Shown in pieces: positions 52,156 to 60,278 of a stretch of 64,000 nt of DNA; the stretch's first letter is position 1; the number at the start of each line of letters is the position of its first letter. The position numbers and the translations under genes were made by a program. This DNA comes from Anaeromusa acidaminophila DSM 3853 (lineage in GTDB: Bacteria; Bacillota; Negativicutes; Anaeromusales; Anaeromusaceae): positions 100,911 to 164,910 of the forward strand of contig NZ_KB894588.1 of assembly GCF_000374545.1 (NCBI RefSeq). Reading direction: 5' to 3'. A model generated the notes under the pieces. The model did not search any database. It was not told the DNA's origin and saw only the letters and a program-made list of their open reading frames with translations.

Positions 52156-53616
52156 ATGAATCCCCATGCAAGCCATGCTGATTTAATAAACGCCCTTCCA
52201 ATATCCCCTGCTGAAAAAACTCCTTTTTCCCAAAAGCGGCAAATCCTCTATGACGAAGCTAAGACCATCATCACTGAATTCCTCCGTTCCAATAAGCAGG
52301 ACACATCCCGTAGAGTTCCGATTCCCGACGCTTTTAAAGAAAACTTTTTTCAGCTGGTTGATCAAGTCAATCTCGGCCTCATGGCCGCTCACGATAATTT
52401 CTATGGCTATTTTTTGTTTCAAATGGAGCGAGAGCTCCGCTTTGACATGCCCAGCCCTACTGGCGTCAATTTCAAAGCGCCTCGCTATATTTTGCACTTT
52501 AACCCCGTCATTTTTCTAACGCTTACCAAAAAACAAATGGAAAGCACGATTAAGCATGAAATTCTTCATGTTTTGTCGCTCCATTTATTACGAGCTAGAA
52601 ATTTCAAAAACCAGTATGGCACCCTTGCCACAAATATTGCCATGGATATTGTCGTCAATACGCATCTTGATTATCTGCCTCCTTACGCGACGACACTAGC
52701 CTGGGCCAATTCGTATTATCAGTTACAGCTCCGACCTTTTCAAACCTTTGAGTATTACGCCGGAAAAATCCAGGCGGCTATTGACTTGCTCGCTACCGAT
52801 GATGACGGCGCCCTTGATGACAGCCGCATGAATGAGGCTTTAGAAACAAAGTACGAAATTGAGCGAACCCATGATCTCTGGCAAGAATCCAGTGAGACTG
52901 ACACGAAAACCTTTCTTGAAATCACCGAAAAGCTGGCGTTTAAGGCCCAAAAAGGCACGCCTCCAGCTTATATCCTCAGCATGCTGGAAGCTCTCGCCGC
53001 CCATAAAAGTGAACTTCCCTGGAACTTGTACCTTAAGCAGGTCTTAGGTTCAGTAGCCAGTATGAGACAAAAAACGACAGCCCGCCGCAACCGTAGACAA
53101 CCAAACCGTTTGGACCTGCGAGGTGAATTGAGAAGTTATAAGGCTAACATCGCCGTAGCTCTTGATATGAGCGGCAGCATTAGCGACGAAGAATTTCAGC
53201 AGGCCATGCAAGAAGTCTTTGCCATTGTCAAAAACTACAAGCATGAAATCACTTTAATCGAATGTGATGATGAAATTCGCCGCATCTCCCCCGTAAAAAC
53301 AGTCAAAGATCTTAAAGCGCGGTTGAATTTTCGCGGCGCTACACGGTTTACTCCGGTCTTTGACTACGCCAATCGTCACAATATCAACTTACTCATCTAT
53401 TTTACAGACGGTCAAGGCGAAAAAGCCCTACAAATAGAGCCCAAAGGCTATAAGACCTTGTGGGTTCTTTCCGGCAACAGTAAGGGTCTCTCCCTAACTA
53501 CAGCCTATGGCGCCGTGAAAAAGCTTAAACAAATCGAAAGCAAGGATACTACTGCCAATGATGTAGACTTTCGCGACGGCTATTCCATGAATTCTCAAGA
53601 AAAAAACCATATATAA
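52156..53616 (+). CDS. DUF2201 metallopeptidase-VWA protein
   Basis: About 486 residues. The N-terminal domain has the zinc motif HEILH (about 134-138) in TIKHEILHVLSLHL, and a middle stretch NIAMDIVVNTHLDYLP. The C-terminal VWA-like domain has DMSGS (about 337-341) in VALDMSGSISDEEF, YFTDGQGE and GATRFTPVF. This peptidase-VWA fusion is regularly found with MoxR ATPases. The ATG at 52156 with AGGTGAT upstream is favoured over GTG 52147. Ends with a strong terminator. Confidence 0.85.
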   Translation: MNPHASHADLINALPISPAEKTPFSQKRQILYDEAKTIITEFLRSNKQDTSRRVPIPDAFKENFFQLVDQVNLGLMAAHDNFYGYFLFQMERELRFDMPSPTGVNFKAPRYILHFNPVIFLTLTKKQMESTIKHEILHVLSLHLLRARNFKNQYGTLATNIAMDIVVNTHLDYLPPYATTLAWANSYYQLQLRPFQTFEYYAGKIQAAIDLLATDDDGALDDSRMNEALETKYEIERTHDLWQESSETDTKTFLEITEKLAFKAQKGTPPAYILSMLEALAAHKSELPWNLYLKQVLGSVASMRQKTTARRNRRQPNRLDLRGELRSYKANIAVALDMSGSISDEEFQQAMQEVFAIVKNYKHEITLIECDDEIRRISPVKTVKDLKARLNFRGATRFTPVFDYANRHNINLLIYFTDGQGEKALQIEPKGYKTLWVLSGNSKGLSLTTAYGAVKKLKQIESKDTTANDVDFRDGYSMNSQEKNHI

Positions 53617-53641
53617 AAATAGCAAAAGCACAATTTTCGGC

Positions 53642-53700
53642 ATATAGAAAGGACAAACTTGCACACTGCTAGTTTGTCCTTTCTATATGTCTTTTCCCCT
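53642..53700 (+). terminator. Terminator after the MoxR-VWA trio
   Basis: ATATAGAAAGGACAAACT (53642-53659) and AGTTTGTCCTTTCTATAT (53671-53688) pair perfectly over 18 bases, then GTCTTTTCCCCTTTT. Confidence 0.92.
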
Positions 53701-53749
53701 TTTACTTCCAGATTCGCCTTCTCCCCAGCTAAGCCGCCCCTACTCTATA

Positions 53750-54346
53750 TTACAATTTACCTTTTCTATATTGGCAGGACCTAACAAATGACACTATATA
53801 TTCTTCAAAGTAAAAATATGCCTTTCGCACTTTATGTTGCCACAAATTTCGGTAGCAAGCGTTAATCAATAAAGCTAATGCAAATCCACCCAAAATATCA
53901 ATCGGATAATGTACGCCGACATAAACTCTAGAAATGCCGACTACTATTGCTAAACAGGCAAAGACAATGCCGCAAGTTCTATAAGGAGCGATAAGGCCCA
54001 AGGCAATGGCCATGGTACCTAACGCATGGTTGCTTGGAAACGAGCTATTTGGTACATGCTGAATTAGTTGGTTCACATTATGCCCGACAAAAGGTCTTGC
54101 TTCTGGATATATATAGCCGATGACAAAAGACAGCAGCATGTCAATAATCGTCATAGTTACTATATCAATTGCTGTTCTCCGCAAGATTTTACTTTCTTTG
54201 TAAAATCCATAAAGATACATGCAAACCAGGGTAGCCATAAACACATACGGCAGATAATTTGAGATACCGATCATCATTTTATCCATTAAAACACTTTTAT
54301 ACGCCAGCCCATTGATTATCTCGAAAAAATACAAATTCATATTCAT
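53750..54346 (-). CDS. PAP2 superfamily phosphatase (undecaprenyl-diphosphatase-like)
   Basis: 198 residues, about five membrane helices. The three PAP2 motifs are visible: the short KR-P-type segment EARPFVGH, PSNHALGT and SRVYVGVHYPIDILGG. Such enzymes recycle undecaprenyl pyrophosphate for cell-wall synthesis or dephosphorylate lipids; BcrC-type activity is a reasonable guess. Stands alone. Confidence 0.85.
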   Translation of the reverse strand: MNMNLYFFEIINGLAYKSVLMDKMMIGISNYLPYVFMATLVCMYLYGFYKESKILRRTAIDIVTMTIIDMLLSFVIGYIYPEARPFVGHNVNQLIQHVPNSSFPSNHALGTMAIALGLIAPYRTCGIVFACLAIVVGISRVYVGVHYPIDILGGFALALLINACYRNLWQHKVRKAYFYFEEYIVSFVRSCQYRKGKL

Positions 54347-54482
54347 TCTCCATTTATTAAATAAATCTCATTATGCCAACGCCGAAAGTGCTTGTCAAAT
54401 AACAAAAGAGTAACGAGACAACAAAAAAGCTCCTATTTTCATAGAAGCCGGGCCCATATAAGAACGTAAAAACGAGGTTCTC

Positions 54483-55052
54483 TCAATTTTTCTTTGCTTT
54501 TTCATAATCTTTATCTAGCTCTGCTTGGCTTACTAAGACATTTGACCAAGGTCCCAGTTTCATACAATTTTGAGGACAATAGAAGCTTACTAAATCTCCA
54601 GAATTCACTTCAATCATTTGCTGGCTGCAAACATGGCATTTTGCAACTAACTCTTCCGCCGCCGCTTCTTTAGTGCTCAAATTCATAACTCGATTCACAA
54701 CACGCTTCAAAGCTTCATTTTGATAGGGCTTAACAATAAATGCATCGCTCCCCAACATGACGCTTTCTTTAATTATTTCCTCTGAATTGCTGCTGCTGCA
54801 CATAATGACCTTCGAATGCGGATGGATTTTTTTAATCTCCTTCAACACAGAGACCCCATCAATTCCTGTCATTATAATATCTAAAATAACCAAAGAAAAC
54901 GGCCTTTCTTTTATTGCTTGCAATACTTCTTCGCCATTTTGGGCCTGGAATATCTGAGCCTCGCTAAAACCAATATCTACAAGCGCCCGCAATAACATAG
55001 TGCGCGCAAACGGCGAATCATCTACTACTAAAACAGATAGTTTGGAAATCAT
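54483..55052 (-). CDS. CheY-like response regulator with zinc-ribbon-like tail
   Basis: 189 residues. Receiver domain 1-125 with VVDDSPFARTMLL, phospho-acceptor Asp in LVILDIIMTGIDG, MCSSSNSEE and VKPYQNEAL. The tail (about 135-189) has CHVC...FYCPQNC, four cysteines that could form a zinc site. No kinase gene is adjacent. The next gene upstream is a Crp/Fnr regulator on the same strand. Confidence 0.85.
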   Translation of the reverse strand: MISKLSVLVVDDSPFARTMLLRALVDIGFSEAQIFQAQNGEEVLQAIKERPFSLVILDIIMTGIDGVSVLKEIKKIHPHSKVIMCSSSNSEEIIKESVMLGSDAFIVKPYQNEALKRVVNRVMNLSTKEAAAEELVAKCHVCSQQMIEVNSGDLVSFYCPQNCMKLGPWSNVLVSQAELDKDYEKAKKN

Positions 55053-55144
55053 AGTTTGCCTCTTTTCTCAATTATCATCGCTTTAACCAATGCGTTCCTT
55101 AAAAGATCATGAACCCGCAATGTCATTATAACATGCGACTATTC

Positions 55145-55837
55145 TCATGGCGCTTTAAAAAACTCACCTAACTTGTCACAATCTAATATCGTAATGCGTC
55201 CGTTTGCGATACAGATTAAGCCTTGCTGGGATAATCTCTTTAACTGCCTGGAAACGGTTTCTCGCTTTAACCCCAGCAAATCTGCCAGATACGTGATGCT
55301 TAAATTCAAAGTTATGGTAGTCCCCTCGGGTCCAGCAACGCCAAAATCTTTCGAGAGCTTCCAAAGCTTAGCGGCAACACGCTTATCTCCGCGCAACGCA
55401 GTAGAGGTGTTCTTTAGTTGCCGATACATCCTCCTTACTTTTAAGGACAGCGAATCTAAAACACCCTTCGTCAAAGTAAAATCATGTTCCATAATCTTCA
55501 AAAACTCGTGCTTATTAAAGCAGAGAACTTGCGCTGTTTCAAAGACTTCGCAATTTACAGATGCTGTCACCCCTTGTAAAACTACCTCATTGATCAAATC
55601 TCCTTGGTCCAAAATAAAAATAACTTTTTTCTCGCCCTGTGCATTCGTTTTGTAAAGAGAAACTAAGCCGCTGACCACAACATAGATTGTCTCCACTGGA
55701 TCTCTATCAAAAAACAAATGCTCCCCCTTACTAAACTGGCGCAAATTGCCGCAGGCCGCCAGCGCATTCATAGACTGGGGAGAACTCTTTCGGAATATCT
55801 CGACCACAGACATGGCTTCTTGTATCTTCATTTTCAT
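55145..55837 (-). CDS. Crp/Fnr family transcription regulator
   Basis: About 230 residues. Cyclic-nucleotide-binding-like beta-roll (FSKGEHLFFDRDPVETIYVVVSGLVSLYKTNAQGEKKVIFILDQGDLINEVVL) and a C-terminal winged helix (SITYLADLLGLKRETVSRQLKRLSQQGLI). No N-terminal iron-sulfur cysteines, so not a true oxygen-sensing FNR. Effector unknown. The ATG at 55837 with AAGG upstream is preferred to TTG 55846. Confidence 0.87.
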   Translation of the reverse strand: MKMKIQEAMSVVEIFRKSSPQSMNALAACGNLRQFSKGEHLFFDRDPVETIYVVVSGLVSLYKTNAQGEKKVIFILDQGDLINEVVLQGVTASVNCEVFETAQVLCFNKHEFLKIMEHDFTLTKGVLDSLSLKVRRMYRQLKNTSTALRGDKRVAAKLWKLSKDFGVAGPEGTTITLNLSITYLADLLGLKRETVSRQLKRLSQQGLICIANGRITILDCDKLGEFFKAP

Positions 55838-55959
55838 CGCAGCCAACCTTGTACTATGAATTTTTGTTCACTTATAAAATAACATATTTTACATCAATGT
55901 CCTAGTGGCTCTTCCTAAGCAGCAATCGATTGTAGTTTAATCAAGCTCCTTAAATATAG

Positions 55960-56000
55960 AAAAAAGCCGACCAAGATGACCTTCATCCTAATCAGCTTTC
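55960..56000 (-). terminator. Terminator after the hemerythrin-like gene
   Basis: Minus strand AAAGCtGA...AGGATGA, loop AGG, TCATCTt...TCgGCTTT followed by TTTCT. A long stem with internal mismatches. Confidence 0.65.
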
Positions 56001-56107
56001 TTTCTGCCAGCAAGCAAAAACACTATTAACTTGTCTTCTTCCGATACTACTTTTTAAAATTCAACTCAATCTAGCCTCTATCTTCCTGAAGCATAGCCAT
56101 AGAAAAA

Positions 56108-56515
56108 TCATTTCAGAAGAGGGTATAAAGACATATTTTCCTTATTTATCCTTGTTTCCAGAGCAAGAAAAACCGTCTTAGTCTCATCTAAGAAGGCGGC
56201 AGCGTTTTCAGCAATCTTGCTCGCCCCCATATATTTTGTCTTATACGCATCAAACACTTTAAACAATTCACCCATTTCGTTGGCAAAAGCTTCTGCAGTT
56301 GTTCTAATTGCAGCTTCTTGGTGCTTAACTAGTACTGGATAAACAAATTTATCCTCTGATGACAAATGAACTTTTAAAATTCCCGCTAACTGAGCCACTG
56401 TTTTAGAGATTTCAAAGGCATGTTCTCTTACTTGCTCTTGATTTTGATAAGCCCGCACTTGTTTGATCAATGCAAAAACCTCATCATGCTGTCTTAGTAT
56501 ATTCTTAATATCCAT
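56108..56515 (-). CDS. Hemerythrin-like HHE domain protein
   Basis: 135 residues, all helical. Metal ligands expected for the HHE fold: NILRQHDEVF (His), KVHLSSEDKFVYP (HxxxE), and in the last helix TRINKENMSLYP, where the usual His of the second HxxxE appears as Arg. Either the site uses other ligands or it is altered. HHE proteins store or sense oxygen, NO or iron. Preceded by a good AGGGAGGG-like site. Confidence 0.75.
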   Translation of the reverse strand: MDIKNILRQHDEVFALIKQVRAYQNQEQVREHAFEISKTVAQLAGILKVHLSSEDKFVYPVLVKHQEAAIRTTAEAFANEMGELFKVFDAYKTKYMGASKIAENAAAFLDETKTVFLALETRINKENMSLYPLLK

Positions 56516-56747
56516 AATTAACCCTCCCTATTGCCTACTACCTTGGCTATATTATATCGATAGTATTGCTTGCAATGCTGTGATAAGCATCACGTAGGAA
56601 GGGTAAACAGAATAAAAGGTAATAAACTCTTTGCATCATCTGGAGTCAAAAGGTCTGACTCTTATTTGCAAGCCTTGTTGCAGGGATCTTAGCTACAACA
56701 AGGCTGTCTGCGCATCTTTCAAGGAAGTTTCATGCGGGAACACGGGT

Positions 56748-57074
56748 TCAATGCTGCCGGCTTGCCGTCGGACAGCTCAGACTATAGGCAGCATTATTTA
56801 AATGGAGGAATTGCTCCTGCAGGGAGCTCCAGGATCGCTGCGCGAAAATAGTACGAATGCCCTGGCTTTTTGCTTGTTCTTTAATGTGTTTGGCTGTACC
56901 GTGATTAACAAAATCCACCAGCACCACGACTAAGGAGGTATCGCGCGAAATTTTAAAACGCTTGCGGTCTGCTGTTTTGCGACCACAGATGTGCTCAATT
57001 TCTTTAACTCCATAGTCTTCCAGATGTTTGCGCATATTTCCCAAATGGTCAGCGCCTACAATCATTATTGACAT
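56748..57074 (-). CDS. DUF2325 family protein
   Basis: About 108 residues. MSIMIVGADHLGNMRKHLEDYGVKEIEHICGRK and LVVVLVDFVNHGTAKHIKEQAKSQGIRTIFAQRSWSSL follow the family pattern closely. The function of DUF2325 is not established. The ATG at 57074 has AAGGGGGA upstream; the longer frame lacks a site. The 230 bases downstream to the hemerythrin gene contain a hairpin AGCCTTGTTG...CAACAAGGCT (about 56663-56710) without a U-tract. Confidence 0.8.
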   Translation of the reverse strand: MSIMIVGADHLGNMRKHLEDYGVKEIEHICGRKTADRKRFKISRDTSLVVVLVDFVNHGTAKHIKEQAKSQGIRTIFAQRSWSSLQEQFLHLNNAAYSLSCPTASRQH

Positions 57075-57103
57075 TTTGTCTCCCCCTTCTCTCACATTAC
57101 TGA

Positions 57104-57161
57104 AAAATAAAGAAAAGTAAAGGGCCGGCAAACAGGCGCTTACGCGCTCTGTTCGCCGGCC
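57104..57161 (-). terminator. Terminator after metY
   Basis: Minus strand GGCCGGCGAACAG...CTGTTTGCCGGCC (57123-57161), GC-rich with two mismatches and GTAA loop, then CTTTACTTTTCTTTATTTTT. Confidence 0.85.
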
Positions 57162-57212
57162 TTCCGCTTTCGGATTAGCCGTACTTCATCTTAATTTAAA
57201 TTGAACCACTAC

Positions 57213-58499
57213 TTACTGGCGAGCAGCGGCAAAGCCGCGTTCCAAATCCGCCAAGAGATCTTCTACGTCTTCAATACCGATAGAAAGACGAATCATATCG
57301 TCCGGCGCTCCCGCTGCAACACGTTCGGCAGCGTTCAGCTGGGAATGCGTGGTGCTGGCTGGGTGAATAACCAAGGATTTAGCGTCGCCCACATTGGCCA
57401 ACAAAGAGAAAAGCTGCAGTGAATCAATGAACGCTTTACCTTCCTTCAAGCCGCCCTTGATGCCAAAGGTCAGGATAGCCCCCGCGCCTTTAGGCAGGTA
57501 TTTTTTCGCCAATTCATGCTGCGAATCACCTTCTAGCCCCGGATAATTAACCCAGGAAACCTGCGGATGCTTTGCCAAGTATTGCGCCACATGCAAGGCA
57601 TTATCCGCATGACGACGCAAACGCAGATGAATGGTTTCCAGTCCTTGCAGGAACAAGAAACTGTTGAATGGGCTGACCGTAGCGCCCAAATCACGCAGAA
57701 TCTGCACACGTAAACGCAGGATATAGGCCAACGCCCCAAGATCTTTGGTATAACTCAGTCCGTTATAGCTGGGATCAGGTTCGCTCAAATTGGGGAATTT
57801 ACCGTTATCCCAGTTGAATTTACCGCTGTCAATCACAATGCCGCCCATGGAAGTTCCATGGCCGCCTATAAACTTGGTAGCCGAATGGATGACAATGTCC
57901 GCGCCAAAACGGATAGGCTGTAGCAAATAAGGAGCAAAAGTATTATCGACAATCAACGGAATGCCGTTTTCATGGGCAATTGCCGCCACCGCTTCGATGT
58001 CCAAAACATTGATCTGCGGATTCCCAATAGTTTCCGCATAAAGAGCCTTGGTATTAGGTCCAATGGCTTTGCGGAAATTCTCCGGATTGCTGGAGTCGAC
58101 AAATTTCACAGTAACCCCCAACTTCGGCAGAGTATGAGCAAACATATTGTGCGTGCCGCCATACAGGCTCGCCGAACTGACAATATCATCTCCTGCTTGG
58201 GCAATGTTGAAGATTGCGCTGCTGATCGCTGCATGACCGGAAGCAAAGGCGACGGCCGCCGCGCCTCCTTCCAAAATGGCCACCCGTTTTTCAAAAACAT
58301 CAGTCGTCGGGTTCATAATCCTCGTATAAATATTACCGGACTCCTTCAAGCCGAATAAATTAGCGGCATGATCACTGTCATGAAACACATAGGCTGTGGT
58401 TTGATAAATAGGCACCGCCCGCGAGCCGGTGGCAGGATCCGGTTCCTGTCCTCCATGAACTACTAATGTGTCTGTCCGCAAATCTGTTGGCAAAGCCAT
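57213..58499 (-). CDS. metY: O-acetylhomoserine sulfhydrylase (aminocarboxypropyltransferase)
   Basis: About 428 residues, the normal length. PLP-enzyme segments: [73 protein letters not shown], and the PLP lysine in [16 protein letters not shown]. The C-terminus has [20 protein letters not shown]. Uses O-acetylhomoserine and sulfide to make homocysteine, matching the neighbouring metA of acetyl type. The ATG at 58499 follows AAGGAG. Confidence 0.92.
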   Translation of the reverse strand: MALPTDLRTDTLVVHGGQEPDPATGSRAVPIYQTTAYVFHDSDHAANLFGLKESGNIYTRIMNPTTDVFEKRVAILEGGAAAVAFASGHAAISSAIFNIAQAGDDIVSSASLYGGTHNMFAHTLPKLGVTVKFVDSSNPENFRKAIGPNTKALYAETIGNPQINVLDIEAVAAIAHENGIPLIVDNTFAPYLLQPIRFGADIVIHSATKFIGGHGTSMGGIVIDSGKFNWDNGKFPNLSEPDPSYNGLSYTKDLGALAYILRLRVQILRDLGATVSPFNSFLFLQGLETIHLRLRRHADNALHVAQYLAKHPQVSWVNYPGLEGDSQHELAKKYLPKGAGAILTFGIKGGLKEGKAFIDSLQLFSLLANVGDAKSLVIHPASTTHSQLNAAERVAAGAPDDMIRLSIGIEDVEDLLADLERGFAAARQ

Positions 58500-58540
58500 T
58501 GAGCAACACTCCTTCTCTTTCATCTTCCCAACCCGAAATC

Positions 58541-58605
58541 AAGAAAGGCCAAGGAAACGCACCATCTGGAACGTCTCCCTGGCCTTCAGTTATCTGATCA
58601 GTCAG
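58541..58605 (-). promoter_or_regulatory. metY leader: conserved motif and terminator
   Basis: Minus strand TGACTGATCAGATAACTGAAGG (58584-58605 region) runs directly into a hairpin GGCCAGGGAGACG...CGTTTCCTTGGCC (58547-58584) followed by TTTCTT. The same motif precedes a terminator in the metA leader, so both genes probably answer to one signal by transcription attenuation. It does not match the S-box consensus that I know. Confidence 0.55.
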
Positions 58606-58632
58606 GAATCAAGTTTCTAAAATTATGTCTTT

Positions 58633-58661
58633 ATAGTAGCACAGCATTCATCCTGCGTCAA
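58633..58661 (-). promoter_or_regulatory. metY promoter
   Basis: Minus strand TTGACG (58656-58661), 17-base spacer, TACTAT (58633-58638). The leader transcribed from here is about 130 bases. Confidence 0.6.
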
Positions 58662-58897
58662 ACGCATTTTTCAAAAAGCACAAATTCGCCTTGTGATTTT
58701 CAACAAACTGTAACTAAGAACTAAAATGATACCTGCCACTGAGCCTGCGCCTCCATGAATCGGTCCTGCTATAAAAATTGCCCCGTTGAGGCTGGCTGCA
58801 ATAAAGATCATCCAATGCCTAGAAGAGTCATTTTTCCTCTGCCTGGCGTACTTGTTATCGCCAGGCTTAAAAAGAATCAGCTACTGCTGTTTTCTTT

Positions 58898-59815
58898 TTA
58901 TAAGGTTTCTAAATCATACGGCGTATCTTGGTACATATAGTAGTTGAGCCAGTTGGCAAAAAGCAAGTGCGCCGCACTGCGCCAGGTAACCAAAGGCTTT
59001 TGCGTCGGATCATCTTGTGGGTAATAATTGCGGGGCACTGCAATGTCTAATCCTTTAGCAATATCGCGCTCATACTCCTTGTGCAGAGTCAGCGCATCGT
59101 ATTCCACATGGCCCGTCAAAAAAATCTGTCGACCTGTAGCATCTGCTACCAGGTAAACGCCAGACTCCGTCGATTCCGCTAGAATGCGGAGCGCTCGCAC
59201 CTGCTCTAGCGACTGCCTACAGATATCGGTATGCCGTGAATGGGGCACATAAAAAATATCATCCAAGCCGCGCAATAGCGGCTCTCTCTCTGTATCAGTG
59301 CAGCGATGCGGAAAGACGCCGAACATCTTTTCCGGCAGATCCACCTTCGACACGCCATAATGATAGTACAGCCCCGCCTGCGCTCCCCAACAAATATGCA
59401 TAGTCGAATATACATGGGTCTTTGACCATTCCATGATCTCGCATAACTCCGGCCAGTATGCTACTTCCTCAAAAGGCATCTGTTCCACCGGGGCGCCGGT
59501 GATGATCATACCGTCATATTTGCGATTCTTCACATCCTGGAAGGTCTCATAGAATTTCACCAAATGATCTTGCGACGTATTGCTAGGTTCATAAGATGCC
59601 GTATAGAGCAAGTCAATTTCTACCTGCAGCGGCGTATTACCCAAAAGGCGCAGCAACTGCGTTTCCGTAACGATTTTCGTCGGCATCAGATTGAGCAGCA
59701 ACAGCTTCAATGGACGAATATCCTGCGAGTACGCCCGGTCCTCATCCATGATGAAAATATTTTCGCTTTCCAGCACGCTGCGCGCCGGCAGGCGATTGGG
59801 GATTTTAATCGGCAT
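58898..59815 (-). CDS. metA: Homoserine O-acetyltransferase, MetA family
   Basis: 305 residues, [23 protein letters not shown] start typical of MetA. Active-site Cys in [17 protein letters not shown] and His/Glu in [11 protein letters not shown]. The segment [13 protein letters not shown] has Glu where succinyl-type enzymes such as E. coli MetA have Gly, which is the known mark of acetyl-CoA use. It supplies O-acetylhomoserine to MetY. GGAGG lies just before the ATG. Confidence 0.92.
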   Translation of the reverse strand: MPIKIPNRLPARSVLESENIFIMDEDRAYSQDIRPLKLLLLNLMPTKIVTETQLLRLLGNTPLQVEIDLLYTASYEPSNTSQDHLVKFYETFQDVKNRKYDGMIITGAPVEQMPFEEVAYWPELCEIMEWSKTHVYSTMHICWGAQAGLYYHYGVSKVDLPEKMFGVFPHRCTDTEREPLLRGLDDIFYVPHSRHTDICRQSLEQVRALRILAESTESGVYLVADATGRQIFLTGHVEYDALTLHKEYERDIAKGLDIAVPRNYYPQDDPTQKPLVTWRSAAHLLFANWLNYYMYQDTPYDLETL

Positions 59816-59827
59816 AGCATCCTCCGT

Positions 59828-59883
59828 GCAAAAAAGGTCAGAAAAGCAACGCTTTTCTGACCTTTAGTATTTCTGATCAGTCA
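59828..59883 (-). promoter_or_regulatory. metA leader: conserved motif and terminator
   Basis: Minus strand TTGACTGATCAGAAATACTAAAGG region (59862-59883) leads into GGTCAGAAAAGC, loop GTT, GCTTTTCTGACC (59836-59862) then TTTTTTG. The motif is shared with metY; the hairpins differ in sequence. Confidence 0.6.
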
Positions 59884-59904
59884 ATTTACAAAAATATTAT
59901 TTAC

Positions 59905-59933
59905 AAAATATCATGATTTTTATTTCCTGTCAA
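59905..59933 (-). promoter_or_regulatory. metA promoter
   Basis: Minus strand TTGACA (59928-59933), 17-base spacer, TATTTT (59905-59910), about 90 bases before the ATG. Confidence 0.6.
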
Positions 59934-60165
59934 GCAAAAACCGAATACAATCCGATATATAATGTCAACTTTCGTACATGTCTCGCTTCCTCTAACCCCT
60001 TTTTATTTCGCCGACATTAAGCCCAGTTCCTTATTGCTTTCTAAGTCCAACCCCCACTGTATTGCTATTTATCTTCGTGGTCAGTCTTCATCTGATTCCA
60101 TTGTGTCCACGAAAATAGAGCAGCTAATCTTCCTCAATATCCTAATTAAACAACCTCGTTATACC

Positions 60166-60201
60166 GTTATATATGATACGGTTCTCCGTATCATATATAA
60201 C
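60166..60201. repeat. 16-base perfect inverted repeat in the metA-PLD gap
   Basis: GTTATATATGATACGG, loop TTCT, then its exact complement. It lies in a 340-base AT-rich stretch (59940-60278) with no convincing gene, downstream of the PLD gene on the minus strand. There is no U-tract. It might be a terminator, a protein site or a relic of a mobile element. Confidence 0.6.
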
Positions 60202-60278
60202 AGCGAAATCAATGGTGGTAGTTTTTACCGCATCAAGTATAACGGCGGCTTTTAAAAAATTTTTATTATCTTGGCAAA

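Noticed and set aside
58541..58605. SAM (S-box) riboswitch before metY
   Set aside because: The conserved S-box segments are not present; only a short shared motif and a terminator are seen.
59940..60278. 97-codon plus-strand open frame before the PLD gene
   Set aside because: It spans the 16-base inverted repeat, has no ribosome site and resembles no protein family.
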